Assembly: GCA_037200125.1 (NCBI GenBank)
Contig: JBBCGS010000005.1
Coordinates: 620,001-684,000 of the forward strand
DNA length: 64,000 nt
Origin: JADGHX01 sp037200125
GTDB lineage: Bacteria > Pseudomonadota > Gammaproteobacteria > Steroidobacterales > Steroidobacteraceae
Direction: 5' to 3'
The translations under genes and the position numbers were made by a program. Numbering within the stretch: the stretch's first letter is position 1; each line of letters starts with the position of its first letter. A model generated the notes under the pieces. It saw only the letters and a program-made list of their open reading frames with translations. It searched no databases and had not been told where the DNA came from. This document shows, piece by piece, positions 19,820 through 27,315 of the stretch.

Positions 19820-20803
19820 TCAACCCCACAGCCGCGGTTCGGGTGGTGCCATCACGTTGCCGTCATAGCGGATGCCGTGCTCGATATCGTTGACCTGCAG
19901 CAGCGGCGCATCGAGATCCACGAACTCGCAGCGCTGGCCCACGATGAATGCGGGCGCCATCCCGAGCGATGAGCCCAGCATGCAGCCCACCATGAGGCGC
20001 AATCCGCGCGCACGCGCGTCCTGCGCGAGCAGCAACGCCTCGGTGAGCCCACCGCACTTGTCGAGCTTGATGTTCACGAACTGATACTTTCCCACGAGAG
20101 CGGGCACGGAGAGGAGCGTTTGGCAGGATTCATCCGCGCAAAACGGCACCGGGCTTTCGAAGCCTTCTAGCAGATCGTCCGCGCCGGCGCGCAGCGGTTG
20201 CTCGATGAGCTCCACGCCAAGTCGCGCCAGTTCCCGCGGAAATTCCCGCAGATGGCGTTCGGACCAGCCCTGGTTCGCATCGACGATGATTCGTGCGTGC
20301 GGATGGCCGGCGCGCACGGCGGCGACGCGCGCCAGATCGTCATCGCCGGTGAGCTTCAATTTGAGTACATCCAGCTTGCGAGTCGCCGCGGCGGCAGCGG
20401 CGGCGCCCATCTTCTCCGGCGTGTCCACGCCCACTGTGAAGGCGGTGACGAGTGGCCGGATTTCTGTGAGGCCGGCCAGGGTCCACGCCCGCGTGCCCGC
20501 ACGCTTGGCTTCGAGGTCCCACAGCGCAGCGTCCACCGCGTTACGCGCGCCGCCAGCGGGCATCAGCTGGCGCAGGGCTGAACGGTCGATGCCCTTCTCG
20601 ATTTGCGGGCGCGCGCGCTCGATCTCGGCTTCCATCGTGGCCTGGGTCTCGCCGCGGTAATAGGCGCCGTTGCATTCGCCGCGCCCCATGAATCGACCAT
20701 CAGTCAGCTCGACGACAACCGTGTACGCCTGAGCGAACGACCTCGCTGTGATGTGGAGTGGCGTCGCGAGCTCCCAGTCCGCGCGGCGAGTTCGAAGCTT
20801 CAT
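19820..20803 (-). CDS. dgcA: N-acetyl-D-glutamate racemase / dipeptide epimerase (DgcA-like)
   Basis: A 327-residue enolase-superfamily enzyme of the muconate-lactonising/dipeptide epimerase group. Catalytic and metal residues are visible: KxK at 148-150 (LKLKLTG), metal ligands Asp175 (VDANQGW), Glu201 (IEQPL) and Asp224 (ADES), and the second base Lys246 (NIKLDKCGG). Proteins of this type are annotated either as L-Ala-D/L-Glu epimerase of muropeptide recycling or, when next to a DUF1611 protein, as DgcA. DgcA racemises N-acetyl-D-glutamate in the D-Glu catabolic route. Here it overlaps a DUF1611 gene by ATGA, which favours DgcA. A POT peptide permease follows 7 bp later. Fold certain; exact substrate inferred. 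Confidence 0.8.
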   Translation of the reverse strand: MKLRTRRADWELATPLHITARSFAQAYTVVVELTDGRFMGRGECNGAYYRGETQATMEAEIERARPQIEKGIDRSALRQLMPAGGARNAVDAALWDLEAKRAGTRAWTLAGLTEIRPLVTAFTVGVDTPEKMGAAAAAAATRKLDVLKLKLTGDDDLARVAAVRAGHPHARIIVDANQGWSERHLREFPRELARLGVELIEQPLRAGADDLLEGFESPVPFCADESCQTLLSVPALVGKYQFVNIKLDKCGGLTEALLLAQDARARGLRLMVGCMLGSSLGMAPAFIVGQRCEFVDLDAPLLQVNDIEHGIRYDGNVMAPPEPRLWG

Positions 20804-21804
20804 ATCTCACCCCGCAGGACGTCGACGATCGGGCCGACGCCGGTCCGTATCGGATCCACGCACGCGAGACCGAGGTGCTTTTGTGTCTCCGCAAGTGTGT
20901 CAGCGGCCTCCGCGGCGCCCAGCTTCGAGGTGTTGAGCGCGACCCCGGCGAATCGCGCCGCCGGATTCGTGAGCCGCGCGGCGCGCAGATACGCATCTAT
21001 CGCCGACTCCAGCGGGGGAATGGGGAAATCCGGATAGCCGCCGATGTGTCGTCGCGTTGGGTCGTGACACAGCACCATCGCATCCGGCTGGGATCCGTGC
21101 ACGAGCCCGAGTGTCACGGCGGCATAGCCCGGATGGAATAGCGAGCCCTGCCCTTCGATCACATCCCAGTGATCAGGCGCGCCTGCCGGAGAAAGCGTTT
21201 CGGCCGCGCCCGCTACGAAATCCGCTACGACAGCGTCGATCGCGACCCCGCTCCCCGCGATGAGAATGCCGGTCTGCCCCGTGGCACGAAAATCCGCCGG
21301 CATACCGCGCGATTGCAGCTCCCGCGCAATCGCGAGCGCGGTGTACTTTTTTCCGAGCGCGCAGTCCGTGCCAACCGTCAGCAGACGCCGTCCCGGCCGC
21401 TTTCTCCCCGTGCCGACCGGGAAGGACCGCCCGGAATGACGAACATCGTGCAGCTTCCGACCCAGCGTGCGTGCCGTCTCCACGAGAGCCGGAATGTCCG
21501 AGAGCTTCTGATGCAGCCCCGCCGCGAGATCGAGCCCTGCCCGCAGCGCCTCGAGCAAGTCAGGGACCCAATGCGGTGGCAACGCGCCACCGACAGGAGC
21601 AACGCCGATAACCAGCGTCCGCGCGCCCGCTGCCGCGGCTTCCGCGGAAGTCATATCCGGCACACCGAGAGTCACGGCGCAGCCCGGCTGCCGCAATTGG
21701 CCGATGCAGACACCGGGGAGCCAGTCCCGGAGACCGAAGGCCGTCTTCGCGTAAAGCTCGTCGCCAACGTCACCCAGAAATACGAGATACGGCTTCTCGA
21801 TCAT
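20800..21804 (-). CDS. dgcN: DUF1611 protein, D-glutamate N-acetyltransferase (DgcN-like)
   Basis: A 334-residue DUF1611 protein. It has an N-terminal Rossmann-like domain (1-125) and a C-terminal P-loop domain with GTDCALGKKYTA at 146-157. Members next to an enolase-type racemase are DgcN, D-glutamate N-acetyltransferase, which makes N-acetyl-D-Glu for DgcA. Both borders are ATGA overlaps: its start overlaps the end of the hydrolase's C-terminal segment, and its stop overlaps dgcA. This implies translational coupling and a shared pathway. Other DUF1611 proteins have no assigned activity, so the call relies on the partnership. Confidence 0.75.
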   Translation of the reverse strand: MIEKPYLVFLGDVGDELYAKTAFGLRDWLPGVCIGQLRQPGCAVTLGVPDMTSAEAAAAGARTLVIGVAPVGGALPPHWVPDLLEALRAGLDLAAGLHQKLSDIPALVETARTLGRKLHDVRHSGRSFPVGTGRKRPGRRLLTVGTDCALGKKYTALAIARELQSRGMPADFRATGQTGILIAGSGVAIDAVVADFVAGAAETLSPAGAPDHWDVIEGQGSLFHPGYAAVTLGLVHGSQPDAMVLCHDPTRRHIGGYPDFPIPPLESAIDAYLRAARLTNPAARFAGVALNTSKLGAAEAADTLAETQKHLGLACVDPIRTGVGPIVDVLRGEI

Positions 21805-22748
21805 GGACGCCTCGTTCGAATGGTCGGCAGCGTAAGGCTCGACGGATAGCGGCTGCTCCTGTGCACGTTGAGCGTCGGCGTGCCCTCAGCGGGATAGCGG
21901 CAAAACGAGTCGCGATCGTGCCCCGCGACGGCAAGTCGCAACGCGTACCCGCGCGGCACGCGCACGGATGTCGGCAACAACGCAAACGCGATTTCCGCGA
22001 CCTCCCCCGGCGCCATCGGCGCCGCGTGCCTGCGCTCGAAGGTGTGATGTGGGCCGAACATCGGGTACGGAGGCTCATCCGCGGACGCGGCGCGATGAAT
22101 CAGGCGCAGCTCGCCTTCGCTGATCATCAGCACACGGCCGTCGGGGCTCACCGCTTCGAGGTACGCGATCACCGCGCCGTCGTCATGCGTGGACGCTACG
22201 TAGAGCCGCACCAGCGGATGGCCTGTGATCTCGAGGTCTTCATCGAGCGGCGGCGACGTATACGTCGGCAGAATCGAGTCCGCTTCGCGGCGATCGCCGT
22301 AGAAGACATTCCCGCCGCCGAGCTGGGTCGTCCAGCGGGTCGTGGAGCCGGTACCTGCGGAGTAGTCGACGAGGTACGAGTCCATGCCGTCAGTCTGCGC
22401 CGGAGCGTCGGTACGCAATTCTCCGGCCGCCGCGAGAAACCACGTCTCGTTACCGCTTCCCGCGATCGGCCAGGAGAGCGTGTGCTTCCAGCGCTTCTCT
22501 CCCATCGTGAAGTACGTGAGCCCGTTCGCGGGCGGGCGGGCACCGCTGTCGGGTTTCAAATGTGGCGCCAGGAAAGCGAATATCGAGCTGTTCTGCTCCT
22601 CAACGCGCGACACGGCCGGGGCATCGGAGGAGTCGAACACGTCGACGTCACGCTCACCCCCGTGCGTCCAGGCACCGATGACATAGTGCGCACCGGCCGG
22701 ATCGCCCGCGAAGCGAGCCAGCACACCGGCAGCGGTACCGGCATCCAT
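21801..22748 (-). CDS. CocE/S15-type hydrolase, C-terminal segment
   Basis: This 315-residue frame continues the CocE/NonD-S15 hydrolase started by the gene upstream. It carries the acid residue (Asp2 in MDAGTAAG), the catalytic His (AWTHGG, near residue 28) and the whole X-Pro dipeptidyl-peptidase C-terminal jelly-roll domain (about 150-310). It opens at an ATG embedded in the preceding stop (TGATG) with GGGGA just upstream, so separate translation by reinitiation is possible. Alternatively, one lost G in the minus-strand sequence has split one gene; restoring it gives WGSWMDAGT, the expected family motif. The nucleophile Ser is only in the other segment, so this piece cannot be active alone. 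The frame's end overlaps dgcN by ATGA. Confidence 0.7.
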   Translation of the reverse strand: MDAGTAAGVLARFAGDPAGAHYVIGAWTHGGERDVDVFDSSDAPAVSRVEEQNSSIFAFLAPHLKPDSGARPPANGLTYFTMGEKRWKHTLSWPIAGSGNETWFLAAAGELRTDAPAQTDGMDSYLVDYSAGTGSTTRWTTQLGGGNVFYGDRREADSILPTYTSPPLDEDLEITGHPLVRLYVASTHDDGAVIAYLEAVSPDGRVLMISEGELRLIHRAASADEPPYPMFGPHHTFERRHAAPMAPGEVAEIAFALLPTSVRVPRGYALRLAVAGHDRDSFCRYPAEGTPTLNVHRSSRYPSSLTLPTIRTRRP

Positions 22749-23548
22749 CAGCTTCCCCAATGCGAGCACGGCACGGAGTGCCGCGCACGATTCCGGCGGA
22801 GGAGATAAGGGGTGACGATCTTGCTGCATGAATCCGCAAGGTCGCCAGTGAGATTCAAATCATCACGAAACTCGGCGCTCTTCAGTAATGTCGCGAAACA
22901 TCGATTGCGGCGATGCTCGGCTACGGCGCGCGCGAGTTGTTCCCCACCGGGGTCGTCGTCCACCGGTTTGACTCCGAGCACCTTCGGGCCGCTCTCGTCC
23001 TGGCTGCGCCATTCGCCGGAAGGCACGCGGTTCTCGTCGAGTGCCCGCACGCCGTCGGCCCACGTGTCCGCGATCAGCGCGTTGCGCAGGCCGCCGGGAA
23101 ACAGGATGGAGGTGTAGGCGTCGAAATCCACAAAGCGCGGAACCGCGGCAACGAGCGCGGATGAAGAGTCATAGGCCGCGTGCTCGGCTGTGTTCCCGCC
23201 GTAAGAGATGCCGATCGTCGCCACGCGCCCGTTCGACCACGGTTGCGCGGCGATCCGGTCGATGACGAAGCGGAAGTCCCTCGTTTCGCAGGGCGAGAAC
23301 TCCGTCTCGCGATGGCCGAAGGAGGCGCCGCTGCCGCGCACGTCCACGGTGACGACTGCGTACCCCTCGCGGAGAACCGCCGCGACCTCGTTCGGAACGT
23401 CTTCCGCCGCCGGATCGAGCGCCCGCGCACGCCAGTAGCGAGTGAAAGAGACAAGCGCGCCGATACGCTCGCTCGCGGCCGCCGGCAGCCAGATATCGGC
23501 CGCGAGCTTCGTGCCATCGGGCATCTCGATGTAAACCGCGCGGTTCAC
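22748..23548 (-). CDS. CocE/S15-type hydrolase, N-terminal segment
   Basis: A 266-residue segment with the alpha/beta-hydrolase core of the CocE/NonD family (cocaine esterase, X-Pro dipeptidyl peptidase, peptidase S15). It includes the oxyanion-region VDVRGSGASFG (69-79) and the nucleophile elbow GISYGG with Ser115. It stops at a TGA directly before the family's acid motif MDAGT, which lies in the next frame. As read, the product lacks Asp and His and would be inactive. The start overlaps the end of the aminotransferase gene by ATGA. There is no signal peptide, so the enzyme would be cytoplasmic and act on imported substrate. Either an assembly error or a real frameshift mutation. Confidence 0.72.
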   Translation of the reverse strand: MNRAVYIEMPDGTKLAADIWLPAAASERIGALVSFTRYWRARALDPAAEDVPNEVAAVLREGYAVVTVDVRGSGASFGHRETEFSPCETRDFRFVIDRIAAQPWSNGRVATIGISYGGNTAEHAAYDSSSALVAAVPRFVDFDAYTSILFPGGLRNALIADTWADGVRALDENRVPSGEWRSQDESGPKVLGVKPVDDDPGGEQLARAVAEHRRNRCFATLLKSAEFRDDLNLTGDLADSCSKIVTPYLLRRNRARHSVPCSHWGS

Positions 23549-24870
23549 GTCACCGACCGAAGCGCGACGTCGATAGACTCTTCCAGCACGTCGATCATCA
23601 AGTCGATTTCGCCGCGCGTGATGATGAACGGCGGCCCGAGACAGATGATGTCGCGCTCTTCGCCGGTACCCCCGAAGTAGAAGAGCACGCCGCGCTCGAG
23701 GCCGGCGCGCACGACAGCGAACGTGAGATCCGCCTCTTCTGGAAAGCGCTCGAGCGTGCGCCGGTCACGCACCAGCTCGATCCCCCACAGCAGCCCCCGA
23801 CCCCGGGCCTGCAGCACGTTCGGATGCTCCCGCAGGCGAGCGAGCTTCTTATCAACGTACTCGCCCAACTCCACCACACGTGCGATCAGACCTTCCCGCT
23901 CGATGATGGTCAGCACTTCGGTTGCCACCGCGCAGGCTGCTGGGTGCCCACCGCAGGTGTGGAACATCATCATGTCGCGCTTCGCCACGAGCGGCTCGAC
24001 GACCGCATCCGTCATGATGACGGCGGCCAGCGACGCATACCCGCCCGTGAAACCCTTCGCGGCAACGACGACATCGGGCTGCACGTCCCAATGCTCGAAG
24101 CCGAATTTGCGACCTGTGCGGCCGAAGCCGGCGATCACTTCGTCGATGATCAGCAGAATATCGTGGCGGCGGCAGATGGCCTGGATTCTCGGCCAGTAGT
24201 CATCCGCAGGTACAACAGCACCGCCGCTCGTGCCGACGATCGATTCGCCGATGAACGCCGCCACGGTGTCGGGGCCTTCGCGCGCGATGATCGCCTCGAG
24301 TTCGTCCGCGCAACGCAGGTTGCAGCCTTGCGCCAGGCTGCAGTATTCACATCGCAGTGGATTGCAGGCCGGTGCCAGAGGCACATCGCTGAGAAGCGGC
24401 GTGAACGGCCGGCGCCGGCTCGCATGGCCAGACACCGCGAGCGCGCCCAGCGTCACCCCGTGATAAGACGCGTGCCGCCCGATCACTTTCCACCGCGACG
24501 GCCGCCCCTTTGCGAGCTGATACTGTCGCGCGAGCCGGATTGCGGCGTCATTCGCTTCCGAACCGCTGTTGACGAGGTGAATGCGCGTGAGCTCCGGCGG
24601 CAGCCATTTCTCGCGCAACGTGTGCACGAGCTGCAGGCGCTGTGGTGTCGGGAACGGCGGCAGCGCATGCGTGAACGCTTCGAGCGCGAGCGCGGCGACC
24701 TCCGCAACCTCCTTGCGACCGTAGCCGATATTGCCAACACACGCCTGCCCCGCCGCGTCCAGCACCGGAGTTCCGTCGGCACGGAACAGCCAGGCGCCGC
24801 GTGCGCCCGAAAACTCCGGAAACGGACCCGAGGGCACGGCGGGCCATGCCGGCATTCCAGTGACGCTCAT
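23545..24870 (-). CDS. Class III PLP-dependent aminotransferase
   Basis: A 441-residue fold-type I aminotransferase of the glutamate-semialdehyde/omega-aminotransferase class. The PLP lysine is Lys272 (AAKGFTGG) and the pyridine-N aspartate is Asp243 (IIDEVIAGFGRTG). A cysteine-rich loop at 169-187 (CNPLRCEYCSLAQGCNLRC) resembles the Cys-containing insertion of one subgroup in this class. It starts 5 bp after the TonB receptor and overlaps the hydrolase start by ATGA, so it belongs to the same transcript. The amino donor and acceptor are not evident; in this setting it could deaminate an amino acid or amine released from the imported compound. Confidence 0.85.
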   Translation of the reverse strand: MSVTGMPAWPAVPSGPFPEFSGARGAWLFRADGTPVLDAAGQACVGNIGYGRKEVAEVAALALEAFTHALPPFPTPQRLQLVHTLREKWLPPELTRIHLVNSGSEANDAAIRLARQYQLAKGRPSRWKVIGRHASYHGVTLGALAVSGHASRRRPFTPLLSDVPLAPACNPLRCEYCSLAQGCNLRCADELEAIIAREGPDTVAAFIGESIVGTSGGAVVPADDYWPRIQAICRRHDILLIIDEVIAGFGRTGRKFGFEHWDVQPDVVVAAKGFTGGYASLAAVIMTDAVVEPLVAKRDMMMFHTCGGHPAACAVATEVLTIIEREGLIARVVELGEYVDKKLARLREHPNVLQARGRGLLWGIELVRDRRTLERFPEEADLTFAVVRAGLERGVLFYFGGTGEERDIICLGPPFIITRGEIDLMIDVLEESIDVALRSVT

Positions 24871-24875
24871 CGGCT

Positions 24876-27140
24876 TCAGAAGCTGAAGCGAACGTTCGCG
24901 CCGACCGTGCGCGGCCGATTACGCGTAATTCGTTCGGCCACTGACGAGTTGTCGATAAGGATCTCCGCCCTTTCGTTGGTCGCGTTGTCGACGTACAGCG
25001 CCGCGGTCCAGCGGTCGTTCCGCACGCCGACGCGCAGGTTGAGCAAGCTGTATGACTCGGGGGTGAAGTGGCTCGGCAGGCCGTTCGCAGTGCTCAGGTT
25101 GTTGAACGTCGTGGTGCTGTCGCCGGTGTAACTGTAGTCGCCGCGCACGAATCCCTCGTAACCGCCCCCAAAGAGCGGGAAGAAATACTGTGCGGACGCG
25201 GAGAAGTTGGCCCGCGGAACCCCCGGCAGACGATCGCCCTTGAATCCCGGATTCGGCCCCGCTGGCGCGCCCGGCGTGTCTTCGGTCAACTCGCCATCGT
25301 TGTAGCCCGCCGCCACGGCCAGCTCGAGCGCCTCGATCGGGCGCGCCTGCAATTCCAGTTCCGCGCCGATGATGCGCGCCTTGCCGGCATTGATGGTGCC
25401 GAACGCCGTGCCGAGCGGTAGTGCGAGCTGAATGTCCTTCCAGTCGATGTAATAGACCGACGAGTTCAGCACGAGTCGCTTGTCATACCACGAGGTGCGA
25501 GCGCCCATTTCGTAGTTCCACAGGGAGTCCGACTTGTAGGTCAGGTTTTCCTGGGGAATGCCGGGCGTCGTGTTGGTGCCGCCGATCCGGAAGCCCTGCG
25601 AGGCCGTGGTCCACAGAAGCACGTCGTCGCTCAGCTGATAGCGCAGGTTGAACTTCGCGATCGTGTCGGACTGGCCCGCCTTGGAAACGCCATCCGTCAG
25701 GCCGAGACCGAGGATGTTGATGTCGTTGTTGACGAGCGTGTCCCGCTGGTCGATATCGAAATAGCGCAGGCCGATGGTGCCGCTCAACTTCTCGGTGAAG
25801 TCGTAGGTGAGCTCGCCGAAGATCGCCTTCTGCTTTTCTTCCTGCCGGCCCGTCTGGTCGAGCAGCTGATGCGGATCCGTCACCGGCAGGCCGAGAATCT
25901 GCATGAACCCGACGAACACGCCGTAGTCGTCGACGATGGTCTGGTCGAAGCCGTTGTCCTTGTCGATGTAGAAAAGGCCGCCGATCCAGCTGAGGGGGCC
26001 GTCGCCCTTCGAGGTGAGCCGCAGCTCCTCGCTCGTCATCTTCTGCCGCTCGATCGTGTATTCGCCGGAGCCCGGCAGCTTCGCGGTGGGGAAGATCGCC
26101 TCGCCGAGCGCGGTCGTGTCGTTCAGCGTGCTGCGCGTCCGCTCGTAGTGCGAGGTGGACGACAGCAGGTTCGCCCACCCGAGATCGTAGGAGAGCGTGA
26201 GATTGCCGAGATCGAAGTCGTCATCCACCGGCTCGTCGATCACGAAATTCGAGGAGAGATCGCCGACGCCCGCCACCGACGTGTTGCGATTGTCCGCGCG
26301 CAGGGACTGTTTCAGGTAGCTCGCTTCGACAGTGAAGTTGTCCGAGGCTTTCCACAGGAGCGAAGCACGCCCGGCGGAAGTGACCTCATCGTTGATGTCT
26401 TTGCGACCGGGAATCGGGCCGCTGCCGAGCACGGGCACCGTGCCGGGCGGCAGACCCAGCAGCGTGTTGGCATCGAGCGTCACGCCATTCGGCTGGGCCA
26501 CGCGGTCGATGAACCCGCCGAGATCGTGATGCAAGCCGCTCACCCGCAGCGCGAGCACGCCGTCGATCAGCGGCAGGTTGAGCATGCCGTTGAGCTTGTA
26601 GCCGTCGCCACCGTCCTGCGTACCCTGGAAAGACGCATCCACCTTGCCGGAGAACTCGGTCAGATCGGGGCGCGGGGTGATCATCCTGACCGTGCCGCCG
26701 ATCGAACCCTCGCCGTACAGCGTCCCCTGCGGTCCGCGCAGAACTTCGACGCGGTCGATGTCGAACAGCCGCAGGTCGGGTTGGAAGCCGGCAGCGGACA
26801 CGGGCATCTCGTCGATATAGACGCCGACCGTCGAGGCGCCCTGCGTCACGAGACCCGTCGAGATGCCACGGATCGAATAGAGCTTGGCGCCTGCCCCGCG
26901 GTCGACGACCGCGAAGTTCGGGATCATGCGGTAGTAGCTGTCCACCTGGTCCGCGCCCATGTTCTCGAGCGCCGTCGAGGTGAATGCCTGCATGGCCATC
27001 GGCACATCCTGCAGGGAGGTTTCACGCTTGGTCGCCGTGACGACGACCTCTTCGAGGGCCGGCGGCGCCGTTGCCGCGAAGACCTGAGGCAGCGCGAGCG
27101 CGCCGACTATCGTGAGACCGACACACTTGATTCGTTTCAT
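24876..27140 (-). CDS. TonB-dependent outer-membrane receptor
   Basis: A 754-residue outer-membrane active transporter. The ATG at 27140 opens a clear Sec signal peptide (MKRIKCVGLTIVGALALPQVFA). A TonB-box-like EEVVVTATKRE follows, then a plug domain with the conserved VEVLRGPQGTLYGEGSIGG at about 120-140, and a long beta barrel ending in an aromatic residue (NVRFSF). There is no N-terminal signalling domain, so it does not talk to a sigma factor. It is the first gene of the leftward catabolic operon and faces two putative operators, so expression is probably induced by substrate. By context it admits peptides or similar oligomers; family alone does not define the ligand. Confidence 0.9.
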   Translation of the reverse strand: MKRIKCVGLTIVGALALPQVFAATAPPALEEVVVTATKRETSLQDVPMAMQAFTSTALENMGADQVDSYYRMIPNFAVVDRGAGAKLYSIRGISTGLVTQGASTVGVYIDEMPVSAAGFQPDLRLFDIDRVEVLRGPQGTLYGEGSIGGTVRMITPRPDLTEFSGKVDASFQGTQDGGDGYKLNGMLNLPLIDGVLALRVSGLHHDLGGFIDRVAQPNGVTLDANTLLGLPPGTVPVLGSGPIPGRKDINDEVTSAGRASLLWKASDNFTVEASYLKQSLRADNRNTSVAGVGDLSSNFVIDEPVDDDFDLGNLTLSYDLGWANLLSSTSHYERTRSTLNDTTALGEAIFPTAKLPGSGEYTIERQKMTSEELRLTSKGDGPLSWIGGLFYIDKDNGFDQTIVDDYGVFVGFMQILGLPVTDPHQLLDQTGRQEEKQKAIFGELTYDFTEKLSGTIGLRYFDIDQRDTLVNNDINILGLGLTDGVSKAGQSDTIAKFNLRYQLSDDVLLWTTASQGFRIGGTNTTPGIPQENLTYKSDSLWNYEMGARTSWYDKRLVLNSSVYYIDWKDIQLALPLGTAFGTINAGKARIIGAELELQARPIEALELAVAAGYNDGELTEDTPGAPAGPNPGFKGDRLPGVPRANFSASAQYFFPLFGGGYEGFVRGDYSYTGDSTTTFNNLSTANGLPSHFTPESYSLLNLRVGVRNDRWTAALYVDNATNERAEILIDNSSVAERITRNRPRTVGANVRFSF

Positions 27141-27170
27141 CGACGACCCGCCCGGACGTTGTTCTTTTAC

Positions 27171-27184
27171 TGACTGTATGGTCA
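27171..27184. promoter_or_regulatory. Operator candidate 1, TGAC-N6-GTCA
   Basis: TGAC TGTATG GTCA is a perfect 4-bp inverted repeat with a 6-bp spacer. It lies 31 bp upstream of the TonB receptor start, in the 175-bp region between the two arms of the divergent island. Its spacing and half-sites are the same as those of the element at 27257. The TetR-type regulator encoded at 30878 is the likely ligand-responsive repressor. Confidence 0.55.
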
Positions 27185-27256
27185 TTTTATTTTCGCTGTC
27201 AACACTGGATCGCGCGTCTCATGCTGATAAATGCTATTTTATGCTCACTCTGTAAA

Positions 27257-27270
27257 TGACCCATTAGTCA
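27257..27270. promoter_or_regulatory. Operator candidate 2, TGAC-N6-GTCA
   Basis: TGAC CCATTA GTCA is the core of a longer palindrome AATGAC-N6-GTCATT (27255-27272). It lies 45 bp upstream of the rightward hydrolase start. The centre-to-centre distance from the first element is 86 bp, about eight helical turns, so both could be bound on one DNA face. The surrounding 27180-27280 stretch is clearly richer in A+T than the flanking genes, consistent with back-to-back promoters. Confidence 0.55.
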
Positions 27271-27315
27271 TTAAATGATCCGGAATGGGGCACGCACGCG
27301 TACGAGGGCTCTTTT

